Shown piece by piece: positions 32,240 through 43,438 of a DNA stretch of 64,000 nucleotides. Every line of letters begins with the position of its first letter. Within the stretch, counting starts at the first letter, position 1. This DNA is from Sthenelais limicola (taxonomy: Eukaryota; Annelida; Polychaeta; Phyllodocida; Sigalionidae). A model generated the notes under the pieces. That model was not told the origin of the DNA. It saw only the letters and a program-made list of their open reading frames with translations, and did not search any database. Where the stretch lies: contig OW804094.1 in the NCBI GenBank assembly GCA_942159475.1, forward strand, positions 20,131,067-20,195,066. The letters are read 5' to 3'. The translations under genes and the position numbers were made by a program.

Positions 32240-33145
32240 TATACCTAGATATTCGTATGACTTGGTTAATAATAGTTCAGAGCCATTCACCTTGACCGAG
32301 ACCCTCTTCCCTTGAGTTTTGTGCCTAGTATTAAAAATTAGAAGTTTCGTTTTGGCAACATTTAAAGATAGCTTACTACAAATACACCATTCATAGAATT
32401 TTTTCACATCATTATTTAGGATTTCTTCGCATGTTTTAAGAGTGTCAGCTGAGCAATAGATTATCGTATCGTCTGCATAATGGATATATGTACTGGTTAA
32501 ATCTAGATTCTTAATATCGTTTACATAAATAAGGAACAACAAGGGGCCTAGAATGGACCCCTGAGGAACACCTATTGATATTGAACCCTCCGGAGAAGCC
32601 GCCTCGCCAATTTTAACTTTTTGTGTTCTATCGTGTAGATAGGACTCGAACCATTTCAGACCGACTTCCAAAATTCCTATATCATGTAGTTTCTTAAGCA
32701 TAATCTTGTGGTCAACACAATCGAATGCTTTGGTAAAATCAACAAAGCAAGCTAGAGTATACTCCTTTTTATGCATAGCTGAATTTATATCAATAATTAA
32801 ATTAAATATCGCTTCATTTGTGCTGTGACCTTTTTGGAACCCGAGCTGTTGCTTACTTAATAGAGCGTTTTCCAACAGGTATCCATCCACATGTGCTGCT
32901 ATAATTTTTTCCAAAAGTTTACCAGCTATGTGGGTTAGAGATATAGGTCTTGTTTCGTTAGGGGTTTTAGCGAGGGGCTTCTTCGGTAGTGGTTTAACAA
33001 TTCTGCATTTCCATGCTTTTGGGAAAATCCCAAGGGCAATTGATTGTCTATATATATTTACCAGTTGGTCAATCAAGATGTTAAAGGCATCCTTATATAT
33101 TTTTGTCGATATGTGTTCACAACCAGAGCTTTTTGTGACTGCTAT
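32240..33145 (-). pseudogene. LINE ORF2 reverse transcriptase (copy C, different family)
   Basis: This reverse transcriptase is well preserved: RIVKPLPKKP, ETRPISLTHIAGKLLEKII, QLGFQKGHSTNEAI, FVDFTKAFDCVDHKIML (block A Asp), GVPQGSILGPLLFLIYVND, YADDTIIY (catalytic YADD) and YEYLGIILDSH. It is cut at about 32240 by the A/T run, so the thumb and C-terminal parts are lost. Block sequences differ clearly from the element at 49079 and resemble L2/CR1-type LINEs. Its endonuclease lies upstream beyond a MITE. Confidence 0.75.
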
Positions 33146-33492
33146 AGCTGCCTCTACACCACTCCCGATTGTGCATCGCCGACAGTTGGCGATACCTGCT
33201 GATACTTTTACAGCGCAACTGTCGGGGGTGGTGTAGAGGCTTTCCCGATGGCCTCCCGACGCTTGTAGCTATCGGCAGCTGTCGGCGACAGCCGCCGATC
33301 ACTTCTAACTTGTTTGAAATATTGTGTGCGTCGCCGACAGTCGGCCGACGAAGATCGCCAGTGTAGAGGCTTTCCCGACAGGTCCAGATGTGCTTACTCG
33401 TATCGGGGAAATCTGTACTATCGGGAAGAAAATGGTGATCGCAAGTGTCGCCAATATCGGGATAGGGTATCGGGAGTGGTGTAGAGACAGCT
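33146..33492. mobile_element. MITE inserted in LINE copy C
   Basis: It is 347 bp with 24-base terminal inverted repeats (33146-33169 and 33469-33492) starting AGCTG(C/T)CTCTACACC, with one mismatch. The flanking TAT on both sides (33143-33145, 33493-33495) fits a 3-bp target duplication. It interrupts the LINE reading frame just upstream of the KSSG motif. Inside, GTGTAGAGGCTTTCCCGA occurs twice (about 33229 and 33361). No coding capacity. Confidence 0.8.
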
Positions 33493-34540
33493 TATGTCTC
33501 TGATCAACTCCAACACTCCATTGAATTATTATCAATCAATGGAAGAGTGTAGTCCACTCTGATGTCAGATCTAATACCTTGATAGGGGACATGCGATATA
33601 CATGCTGAGGTCTTGGTACCAATGCTACAGTAATAGTCATTTAGATGTTTTGCGGCTTCCACCCATATATTGTTTCACTTTTTTCATCTGATATTGACGT
33701 AATTTCACTCTTTTTCTTATTTTCAATTTCGTCTATAGTTCTCCAAAACTTTTTGGAGTCGTTTTTGGAGGTCCGTTTTTGGAGGTTTCTATAATAGTTA
33801 GATTTTGCTTGTTTTACTGATCGGTTGCAAAGATTTCTGGCTTGCCTAGCAGCAAATAGATCTTCAGGAGTTTTACTTTTATTTGCCTTCTTATAGAGCC
33901 TGTCACTCTCTATACCTAATTCAGTGAGTTCTCTGGTGAACCAGGCAGGGCGGTCGTTTTTAATATTGAATACCTTAAGTGGTGCTAATTTGTTGGCCGC
34001 GATTAACAAGTTATCATACAGTATCTTCCAGCAGTCATTTGGGTCAGTCAAATTATAGAGTCTATCCCAGTTATATTCTTTTAGCAGGAGGCGTAAACCG
34101 TCAGCGGAGTAATTTGCATAGTTTCTGCCAGTGAAGCTAACTTTAATCTTGATGGGTCTTGGTTTTTTCACTATTAAATAAGTCGGCTGATGATCGGAGA
34201 GATTATAGTTTATAGTACCTGTGTTGCAATCAATTGTTGACCTCAACATGAAAATATCTAGGATACTGTTCCTAAGTAGTCCAAATCTAGTTATCTTATT
34301 CATGCTTATTGTCATAGAGTATTCATTACAAAATTCGACCAGTGCTTTATACTTCCCACAAGCTGAATCTTGAATGTCGATATTAAGATCACCGCACAAA
34401 AATAAGTGCTTTCCTCCTTGGGGGAGTAATGATATAGTATGATCCGTAACTATGCGTAATGAGTTAAAGTAATCTTTGATGTTGCAATCAGGGGGCCTAT
34501 AGCTAGCTATTATCGTGAAAGTTGGATTCATCTTTCTCTT
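33493..34540 (-). pseudogene. LINE ORF2 endonuclease C-terminal half and linker (copy C)
   Basis: The frame reads FTIIASYRPPDCN, LFLCGDLNIDIQD, NSILDIFML and YNLSDHQPTY, the second half of an AP-type endonuclease with catalytic GDxNID, S-x-L-D and SDH. A long basic linker follows (LYKKANKSKTPEDLFAARQA, YYRNLQKR, DSKKFWRTIDEI). It changes frame after GWKPQNI (33641) and continues poorly to the MITE. Adjacent Arg-Lys-Met at 34541 marks the SINE-like insertion that splits the domain. Confidence 0.65.
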
Positions 34541-34743
34541 CGGTCCTGGGTAAGACCTTAAAGTGCCCGGTCCTGGGTGAGACCTTAAAGTGCCTTTCTG
34601 TCTCTCTTCTCTGTCTCTCTCTCCCTTCTTCTCTATCTCTTTTTCCTGGGTATGATCATAAACTGCCTCCCTCTCAGCTCTCCCGCCCTTGATATAACAC
34701 TTCAAAGTGTTGATAAGGGCGTAAAGCCACCAATCTCACTCAC
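34541..34743 (-). mobile_element. SINE-like insertion with 13-bp target-site duplication
   Basis: TCATCTTTCTCTT occurs at 34528-34540 and again at 34744-34756, exactly flanking a 203-bp insert that splits the LINE endonuclease. On the minus strand the insert begins GTGAGTGAGATTGGTGGC, contains CTTTACGCCC and CACTTTGAAGTG, then a GA-rich run, and ends with two copies of a TTAAGGTCT-ACCCAGGACCG phrase. The start resembles a repeat family common in molluscs (from memory). No poly(A) is present. Confidence 0.75.
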
Positions 34744-34756
34744 TCATCTTTCTCTT

Positions 34757-35095
34757 TATGATAAAACCCATAGCCTCACAGTTGTTATCAGAGACACAGC
34801 AGTCACTACTCGAAATATAATCATAATCACTGCGAATATAGCAGCAAATACCACCACCTCTGGATGCGATCTTCCTATCTAGACGTACCAGTTTATAGAA
34901 ATCATGAGATACCAGATTGTCATGTAACTCAGCTTCAAGCCAACTCTCTGTGAAAATTATAACATCATAATTATGCGAAAATATATCCTCTGATATCAGA
35001 TCGAATTTGGGTAGTAGTGATCTTATATTATACTGTATGATCTTAAAACCTTTGATATTTCTAAGTTCGTCCCAGGTGTCTAGGTTTATACTCAT
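34757..35095 (-). pseudogene. LINE ORF2 endonuclease N-terminal half (copy C)
   Basis: It reads FKIIQYNIRSLLPKFDLI (catalytic Asn), VIIFTESWLEAEL (catalytic Glu), LVRLDRKIASRGGGICCYIR, then ends at the SINE-like insert. Removing the insert and one target duplication restores continuity with the next half by inspection. It starts MSINLDTWDELRNIKG, probably near the true ORF2 start. Confidence 0.65.
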
Positions 35096-36586
35096 ATATA
35101 CAGTCCGGTTTCTAGGGTTGCTATTTAGCTAGGGAGAACAGTATGGGAGAGGCCCCATGAATTTGAGTTATCTAATTATTTTTAATTTACCGCACAAATG
35201 GTGTTGTGTGACAACATGCCATTCTGTGTGACAATACAAACTATGAAAACTAAGAAACTAAATTATTACATTTGGCAGTAACAGACACGACCAAGAAACA
35301 AATTTATACAGTGTTATATTTAGAGAGACACATGCGATATTATACAAGGAAAAGTAATTATAATTCAGTCACAAAAGGAAAGAACAAATTTCCTATATCA
35401 GCTTATGACAATAATACATCCGCATAACCTCCGAGAGTAGGAAGGAGATAACAGCTAGGGGCATGTATTTATGAAAATAGTTATGATGTTATAAAATTAT
35501 CTTATCTATCTATCATTAACTTTATTACCGCCAGCTGACCATTTTTATACAGAGTATTAGTGACCTTTGGTGACGGCACTCGTGTAAACAAGTTTACCGT
35601 CAATTATGCAACTTGGAACTATCTATCCATTGTTGGCATAAATATGATTTGTAGTGAGTAATTCTTAGATCCTGTAATGGCAAGCTAGATGCATTCATGG
35701 GGTGATGGCACTTAGTGTAACAAGTTGACCATAGACCCAGAAGTGCGATATACAGGTTAACGATTCAATATAACATACAGTTGAAAGAGTGAGTAGTGGT
35801 TTATAGTTACGGTTTTTCTGTCCTCAGGAGGTGCAGGCTCTATGTCCAATTGCGTGTGTGTAGTCGCTTATAGTGACTTCAAATTGACGATAAGTGCAGA
35901 CGAATAAAATTTAGAAGGGCTCAGTGCAATGCTACAGCATTTGTGTGACAAATTTACTGATTCAATGCAGCTTTGAATGGAAAGTTCAAAAGTAGAAGTG
36001 ACATTGTGTACTAATTCTAGTTCCTTTGTGGTAGGCAAGAATATTTCTCTGGTAGTTTTGTCTTTGTGCGTCAGGTTACATACTCCTCCAATTATGATTA
36101 CAGGATGGGGATGGTGCTATAAGCTATAAGTGAAAATTAGAATTTCAGGGTCATTTAGATATTGGTTTAGCTGGCGGCCCCTATAGTCTGTTATTATAAT
36201 GGTCAGAGGCATGATGATGATAGTATTAAATAAATATTAGTCACAGACAGGTTTGTAGTGCAGCATCCTGTTTTTGCTCCTCAGGGCTAGCGTACTGGTA
36301 ATTAGTTAGAGGGTCAATTTGGTTTTCAACTGAATCGCCTTCTGACAAGTAGCTAGTTAATTTTGCAATGGTGGTACTGACAGGAGGAGGTTTACCGATA
36401 TCTGTTTTCTTGCTATTCTCTGAAGAAATAGGGTTGAGGATCGATTTTTTTGCTGGATTAGTGTCGCTACCAGAGATCTCGGAGTCGATTGGACGTTTCT
36501 GGCTAGATGATCTTGATCTCGATTCACTGGGGAGTTTTAAGGATCTAATTTGCCTCGAGCTAGATCTTCCCCTTTCAGAGGAGTTG
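35096..36586. other. Non-coding interval between LINE copy C ORF2 and a NADAR-type ORF1
   Basis: No protein is recognised. At nearly 1.5 kb it is longer than the 560-base spacer in the intact element, so the two ORFs on either side may come from different copies. Confidence 0.4.
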
Positions 36587-37353
36587 TCAGATAATTCCAG
36601 AACTTTCCAGATTAGACGTGGTTGGCGGAGATGTGAGTCTCAAGACGGCCGGCGTGACTGTGGGCTTAGACAAAAACGAAGCCTCAGCATTCTCAGTATG
36701 GGCGGCTTTGTTTGCACGGCTTGACTGATTGTTTGCATGACTGTGATCACTGGGAGTAGGCCAATTGTTTTCATCGGACACGTCTAATCCCCTGGCATTT
36801 TCCTGAGCATTTTCGCGAGCATGTTGCCGTGGTGTTTTTTTCTGTTTCGGCTTCGGCTCAGGTTTGCACCTGTGTAGTTTCCATTGCAGAGTTCTGGAGA
36901 GTTTAAATACGCTCCACACGCCCAAAATTTACATGTCGCTTCTAGTAAAGGCATATTGCCCGTCGAGATCAAGTAATGGCGCATTTCAGGGTTTTGAATG
37001 AATTTTTCTTCTATCAATTGTCGCATGATAGAGACCTTGATTTTATTCCAACTCTTGTCCGAAATTAATTGCTTAGAAAGGGATTTGGCCTCTCTAAGAT
37101 CGCTCTGGACAAATATTGAATCACCAATGATTTTGGTCTTGGTATTGCTCAATTTAATTCCTTCTTCTAAGAACTCTAGATCTTTGTGGGTGTAGGTAAT
37201 ATCATCGATCTCTACCGTTTCGTTAGTAATTTTACCTACTTTGTGGTTCTCATCCTTGTCAGTTAATTCAGCTACCATTTGAACATTACGTTTACGCTGC
37301 ATTAGCTTGTCTGGGATGTCGGCATTTAGGAAAACCCCATAATAATCTCCCAC
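36587..37353 (-). pseudogene. LINE ORF1 remnant with partial NADAR domain
   Basis: The frame 37353-36784 starts in the post-RRM region (VFLNADIPDKLMQRKRNVQM, EEGIKLSNTKTKIIG) and jumps to the middle of the NADAR fold: LREAKSLSKQLI, SWNKIKVSIMRQLIEEKFIQ, NPEMRHYLISTGNMPLLEAT, FWACGAYL and a degraded G-N-x-L ending. Compared with the intact ORF1 the first NADAR strand and helix (SNFFPCEF, SSEQAFQFKK) are missing. A second frame continues to 36587 with the low-complexity tail. The conserved Glu before the W-G motif is kept (LLEAT). Confidence 0.6.
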
Positions 37354-37644
37354 TTGGTAACGTTAACAGTCAATCGTAAATTTGTATTTCCAATTACAAA
37401 GTTCTAAAATTACCAACCCCTACAAGTGGGTCAAGGATATATTCTGCACACTGATTTACAATCTTTATTTCGCAATCGCAGGATTAGTAATTACAAGCAC
37501 ACTGCACCTGGTTGGTTACAAGTTCCTTGTAAGCCTGTATGATTACACAATAAACTTTGTAACTAACAAATCCTATGCTAGAACATACCCATTTACGAAT
37601 TTCATAATTGTATCATATGCACCATGTTTTGGCTTACAAGCGAA
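37354..37644. other. Non-coding spacer
   Basis: No signal seen. Confidence 0.3.
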
Positions 37645-37920
37645 TTAACAAGTGCTTACAAAATTACGAATCTTACGATTTTGTATTCTTAATATTATAC
37701 ACCACCCCCAATATCTACAAAACACCGCCTCACCCATCTTCCAAGCCATAACACAAAATGTACCCTGCAGTGCCCCGTCAAACATGGCCGGACACCCACA
37801 ACTCTTTGGAAAGAACTCGGCATGAATGATCACACACTCTGCCGCCTCTCCACAGGAAGCGCACGGTCTCCTCGCTGCACCTAACAAACTAGGTCAGCTA
37901 AAGTATGATGGCTGCCGTGG
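37645..37920 (-). pseudogene. Possible LINE ORF2 C-terminal zinc-knuckle remnant
   Basis: The minus strand reads RRPCASCGEAAECVIIHAEF, with a C-x2-C and a following His like the C-terminal knuckle of many LINE ORF2 proteins, then a short tail. No reverse transcriptase precedes it. Low support. Confidence 0.25.
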
Positions 37921-38920
37921 TTGGTACAACATATACCACACTCTACCAGCTGCTTTAATTGCCACTGGTCCACACCACACAGACCTCTTTAAACCACATT
38001 ATCAATATCAAAACTACCATGTCTGACCTGGGCGAATACCATGGCTAAAGAATTTACAGCTGAAAATGTGCCCCAAGCGTCTAATGTATGTGACTGAACA
38101 AAGTCTCACGAATAAACCTATATATTATATTAAAGTGCATGGTCTCAGCAATACACAAACAAATCAAATCCCGATATTCACTAATATAGAGCACAAATAA
38201 TGTGACTCCGACACACAGACTATTAGGGCCTGCCTCTCCTCCCTTTCAACTACCCAGCCCAACGATACCCAAGTACAAGTGTGAGTTCTTCAGGAAGGGG
38301 GTCGAGGCATAAGGCCTGTGTAATATGTCAGGCTGGCATATGCATATGGCATATTGGAGTCGGGAGACAACATTACACTAATAAACAATGGCAATGTATA
38401 GCTATGGTATAGCTATGGTGATTGTGCATGTACAAATCGCAGATATCAACCTGAGAGATGTGAGATTAAGTGATGCACATGTCCTGCCAAGTTTATAGAA
38501 CCAGAATTGTCAACGTTATTGAATAAAACGTGAAAAACATCAAAATCGCACTAAAATTTCTGGAATCGACCATATACATAATAATTATTTGATGTGTCAA
38601 AAGGAAAGAAGTTTTAAGTCACAACAAAGGATTTTTTCTAATGTAGTTTCCCACATCAACTTATGATAGGGGTGTTCCCATATTCTGTGTGTAGCACTTT
38701 ATAAATCACATAATTATGTGGCCTGTCCCGATGATCTTTATTTTAGAAATGTATAAACCTTTTCTGGTATAATACCATAATTGGTAATGTTCTAAACTAA
38801 TTGAGAGTACTGGCCATATCCATATTTTTGACACCATTTGACCATTGCCCCAGGCCAAAATCGTAGAAAAAATAATTAAGACAATTCAGCTCTTTTTGCG
38901 TTTTTATACTAATTTCGCTG
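37921..38920. other. Non-coding interval
   Basis: AT-rich, no gene recognised. TATGGTATAGCTATGGT is a small direct repeat near 38397-38416. Confidence 0.4.
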
Positions 38921-39160
38921 TTACTGCTGGGGCTTTGGGATTCCCGGTGGTTTCCTAGCCTTATACTCAGCTGTTTGCCAATTATTGCCTGAGGAGATCG
39001 CGTCACGTGTATATTCTAGGATCTGGCCTAGGTGATTGTGCCCCGTATAGTGGCCGGCTTGTAGGACAGTTGAGTCTAAGGTAGCGTTCGCGCCCCAAAA
39101 TGAATTACGCGTGGCTTCGTCGGTCTCTGACAAATTGTAACAGTGGAGACCCACATGAAA
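38921..39160 (-). pseudogene. NADAR C-terminal fragment of another LINE ORF1
   Basis: The minus strand reads HCYNLSETDEATRNSFWGAN then HYTGHNHLGQILEYTRDAI and a basic Pro/Lys tail with a stop. These are the E/D-x2-x-x-x-x-W-G and G-x-N-x-L-G motifs that end the NADAR fold. Upstream sequence is a local tandem repeat, so the N-terminal half is gone. Confidence 0.6.
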
Positions 39161-39174
39161 AGAGGGGCAATTAA

Positions 39175-39360
39175 TAAAGTATGGTAAATAACGTCTTGTA
39201 CTAGACAGAATACATGAGATTGGTAAATAACGTCTTATACTAGACAGAATACATGAGACATGAGATTGATGAGGTCGTGAGGTCGTAGAATCAAGAGTTT
39301 TTGATGGTAATACATGAGATTGATGAGGTCGTTGAATCAAGAGTTTTTGATGAAGTTACA
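39175..39360. repeat. Local tandem repeats
   Basis: Two units containing GGTAAATAACGTCTT(G/A)TACT and AGACAGAATACATGAGA (39182-39265) are followed by two units of ATGAGATTGATGAGGTCG plus AATCAAGAGTTTTTGATG (39260-39355). Confidence 0.8.
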
Positions 39361-40080
39361 AAAAAGTTTGACAAGATAATTTTACAAGATAATTTCTTAT
39401 CACAATATGTCAGAGACCGACCAGAGACCGACACAACCCTCAATGGAGACCTGGTCGTCGGTCTCTGGGCTATGTTGCACACTGGCAATATTATTAGAAG
39501 GTTGACAATACCTTAAAGATCAGGGATATGGTCAGTTCTTAGATGGCAGGAAAGCGTTAAAACCAATAGCGAGTACAGGGTAGAGAGTAAGCAGCAGGGT
39601 TATGGGTCAGTTCTTTGGAGTACTGGATAGCGTTTAGCCCAAGTAGTTCACTCTTTCGAAGTTGTGCAGGATATGCTTAAGGCAAGGGCCAAGGGGCAAT
39701 ATTTATATCAAGCTGCCAGCTCCTGTGGCCAATGAGGGAACAGTAGCGCTCAAAATGGTGCCTGACTGAAGTGACTTCAAAGAAGTCACTTGTAAGGGTC
39801 GCACAAAAAAAGCGCCCTGTGAAGCCCCGCCGCCCAGGAGGTGCCCTGTGAAGCCTCCCCGCTCAGGCGGTGCTGGCTTCCAAACTTAAAGGAGATGTGG
39901 GGGAGGTGTGGGGGGGGGGTGTGGGGGAGGTGTGGGGGGTTCTGGGCTATGGAAAAAAAGCTGGCTTCCCGAAGACAGCCTCTGATCTCATGTGCTGGCC
40001 TTCCTGACTGTTGAGGAGCTAGGCCAGGGAAAAAGCTGGCTTCGTGACAGGTGCACCTCATAATCAAACCCTGATGACAT
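39361..40080. other. Non-coding, with G-rich tract
   Basis: GTGGGGGAGGTGTGGGG-type sequence lies at 39895-39945, and GTGCCCTGTGAAGCC-like phrases repeat at about 39815-39860. Frames here are low-complexity artefacts. Confidence 0.5.
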
Positions 40081-40084
40081 TCAA

Positions 40085-40205
40085 TATTTAATATCAATCT
40101 GATATATTAAATCAATCTGATATTTATTAAAATCAATCTGATATTATTTACAGGTATTGATTTCAATCTGATATTTACAGGTATTGATTTCAATCTGATA
40201 TTATT
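40085..40205. repeat. Short tandem repeat, TCAATCTGATATT
   Basis: TCAATCTGATAT recurs at least six times with variable spacers, including two ACAGGTATTGATT units. Confidence 0.8.
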
Positions 40206-40317
40206 ACAGATTATCGAATACACTGAAAGCAAAAACGTCTTCATTCTAAACAGTCGTGAAGACGCTTTTTTTGCCCCCACTTTTGAGACGTTTTTTTCCC
40301 CAAAACGTTCTCAAAAA

Positions 40318-40475
40318 CGTTTAGAGGGAAAAACGTCCTCAAGTAAAAAAGTGTTTAGAGGGTAAAACGTCCTCAAGTAAAAAAGTGTTTAGAGGGTAAA
40401 ACGTCCTCAAGTAAAAAAGTGTTTAGAAGGTAAAACGTCCTCAAGTAAAAAAGTGTTTACAAGTAAAAAAGCGTT
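40318..40475. repeat. 34-bp tandem repeat
   Basis: The unit GTTTAGAGGGTAAAACGTCC plus TCAAGTAAAAAAGT repeats at 34-base steps (for example 40353 and 40387), four to five copies. The preceding 100 bases contain GTCTTCA/TGAAGAC as a small hairpin. Confidence 0.85.
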
Positions 40476-41972
40476 TTCAATGATCATATGGTTTTGGAAA
40501 ATGTTTAGGTCACTGTTTCTCAGATTATGGGTATGTTTTTATAAAGAGATGTGGGAGCTGGAAAAAAAACACAAAAATGGCAACTTCACTCAATGATCAT
40601 TTATTTAATTCCGTTCATTGGCGCAGAATAAGATTGCATTATACATTTCAATCATAATAATCAGTTGATTTTATTTAATACTTATACTTGAAATACTTTA
40701 TCTTTCTTTAAATAATCAATATTCAATACGAATCAATAGATTATTATAAATCATACATGTAATCTATCCCTTTTTCGTTCATAGAGACCAGAAAGACTAA
40801 CTCCACCAAATCTCTATATAACAAGCTGATTAATTATGTATACACTGATGATAGCAACTTCAGTAAACCATTTATCAAAATTTATTTAATTCCATTCATC
40901 CATGCAGCATAATATAAAAGAAGAAAATATCAATCAATTGCCTGAAATAAGCAATTACATTCACTCTCTGTGCTATATCCTTGAGAGTTGAACATTTGGC
41001 CAATACCTTATTGTTCTCTAAACCCTGTAAATATCAAAGTAGCGAACAAACCCTATGCTATTCAGAATTGTTTTTCATACTATACATATCACATATATTT
41101 ATATACAATCACTTTATCCTTATCTCAATCCATGGCGTACACATCATAATAATAACATCATTCTCAATGGTTCTTGAACTGTAATTATAAAGATTTAACA
41201 TTGCCACTTGAATTAACTTAAGTTTTGCGCACATGTACCAATTAATCTATCTAGCCCATATAGCACCTACATTTGGTCGCACAATTATGTGTGAATGCCA
41301 TATATGAAAGAAACAATAATCTGGGACTTGTGTATGACAGAACCAGCATGGATGCACAAAACTTAAAAATCCTGTTTTTTTTAAAAAAAGATGGAATCGC
41401 GTGCACTCCAACAATGTAGTACTTTTTATGTCTTTGTGTGTTTGAAAAAGTAAAACTTTGCTGATATTTTTGGATGGACAATCACTAGGAAAGTAGATAA
41501 ATATCCTATTATTTTACTCTTCTGAAATTTCACTGATACACATTCTCATAGGAAAACATTTCAAAACTATCATTTTTGCGAGTTTAGACAGTCTCCTGTA
41601 AAACATCACATATATAATGGATGAATTTTAGTTTCTCATAAATGATCAGGAATTATGTTCAGGAAATTGTAACATGTAGTTATGAAACATTGCATGTTTT
41701 ATCCAAATTAGTCATATTATTATCATTTATCATTAATTAAATCTTAATATTATATTTCCGAAACCTTTGATTATGCTATCAACATTAATGTAGCATGTGT
41801 GAGATACCAAGGATCAACCACTCTTATTACATAATAGAACTATCAGTGACCAGACAATGCTGCTTACAGTGGATTGCCTCTATAAGGACAATACATATGT
41901 ATACTATCAATGAATTATTACTTAACAATTTCATTCGAAACAAAAATAAAAAAATAATTTGTAGACCATACA
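40476..41972. other. Non-coding interval
   Basis: No protein or element end was recognised in these 1.5 kb of AT-rich DNA. Confidence 0.4.
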
Positions 41973-41976
41973 TTAA

Positions 41977-42524
41977 AGATATATGCGGGTGTCAACACCC
42001 ACGCCACCTAGCGGCTCCTATTTTTCATTGAAATATTTCATTATAATCATAAGTTGAGATGTATTTGTGCACCATTTTCAATATCTACAGGGTTTATTTT
42101 TATTACAGCAGTTTTGGGTCATGTTTTTTAGGATTCATTTTCATTGATTATGCTGCTTGATTACTAAATTTGGGTGATGTGGTCAATTTCAAATGACCAC
42201 AACTTTTTTTTAACCACGTCAACATACTGTTTTTCTTTGGTAAATCTGTAGCATAATATACCAAATATATGTGTAGAAAGTATTAATGAAAAGTCACCGA
42301 TCATTATTTTTTTATATAATGAAATGTGAAGAAAAACACATTTTTCCATAGACTTCAATGCTAAAGCACTGTTATTTTTAAGTGGCTGTAGAAAAAAAAG
42401 TAAGTCGATGAGATGTACTTTTTTTTTCATTTCTTGCTTTCTTATGTAGTCAGGAATGATCCCTGAACGTTTCATAAAAAAGTCACCGACCAATTTTTTT
42501 TCCATTGAACACCCGCATATACCT
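41977..42524. mobile_element. TTAA-bounded MITE
   Basis: It is 548 bp flanked by TTAA on both sides (41973-41976 and 42525-42528), with inverted ends AG(A/G)TATATGCGGGTGT (41977-41992) and ACACCCGCATATACCT (42509-42524). TTAA target duplication is typical of piggyBac and Kolobok families. The 138-codon minus-strand frame inside looks non-coding. Two inner AAGTCACCGA phrases (about 42291 and 42480) suggest internal duplication. Confidence 0.7.
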
Positions 42525-42528
42525 TTAA

Positions 42529-42865
42529 TACACCTGTACCAGGAATAAATTTCAACCGAAATATAATTCCCTTTGTTCATTATTTGTTACACCAAGCATA
42601 AGTATCAGTATAAATATCATTCAAAAATAGGTTCAGCTAATCATTCATTATAATTATCTACTCAGCCATATAAGAATGCTTGGTGATAGGTATGTACCTA
42701 CATACGAACGAATTTACTAAAAAAAATACTAGAACAGTTCTGAATAAAATTAGGAACAATGGCTGAGGGACAAAGAAGGGGATGTTGCCATTCACTGGAC
42801 CCCTATATATTGCGTGAATCCCTGTGGTTCCATCTGAGATATCAAGGTTACTGGATTTTTAATTG
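42529..42865. other. Non-coding spacer
   Basis: No signal seen. Confidence 0.3.
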
Positions 42866-43040
42866 TTAAGGTAGAGCCAGGTGTAAGATCATCCATGCCA
42901 TGGTGTCTGTAGAGAAGATGTTGTATTTGGTGTTGAGATTAGAATGCAGAGCCAATAGCATCGCAGGTGTGCAGTGGTATGATTTTGCTTTGTTATGACA
43001 CCATCCTCTGATATCATATTGCTGTGTAGCCAGGAAGACT
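42866..43040 (-). CDS. Candidate terminal exon, unknown protein
   Basis: After ATTATTTCAG the minus strand encodes VFLATQQYDIRGWCHNKAKS, YHCTPAMLLALHSNLNTKYN and a stop after HLALP. Composition looks protein-like (Trp, Cys, His spread) but no family is recognised. Confidence 0.25.
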
Positions 43041-43438
43041 CTGAAATAATAACGAATAAACTTTATTATAATATTATCTTTCACAGAAAATATCTGGATA
43101 TTCAAAGCTGGAGTGACTAGTCAGTGAACACACTATCATTATTATCCCCAATTTTCAAATAAAGAATATTGTGTTTTCTTTCTTTCTTATTGGGAGCATG
43201 ATGCTGATGTATTAATGTAATATTTATCATGATATACATTCAGAATGTATTGATCACAGGGCTGGCACTGTCCTAGACGAGCTGACCAAGAACCAATGAT
43301 TAAATAACAATATACACAACACAGCAATGTAATTGTTTTCTGTACAATCTAACCTATTTCCATCCTATACTTTGAGAGTAGGACGTTATACATGTATTAA
43401 TATGTATATTATGATTAAAGCTGACTATGTACTATCGT
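43041..43438. other. Non-coding spacer
   Basis: No signal seen. Confidence 0.3.

Noticed and set aside
40318..40475. CRISPR-like array
   Set aside because: The 34-bp units are contiguous with no unique spacers, and the genome is eukaryotic.
42164..42580. 138-codon minus-strand ORF
   Set aside because: It lies almost wholly inside the TTAA-bounded MITE and has no protein-like pattern.
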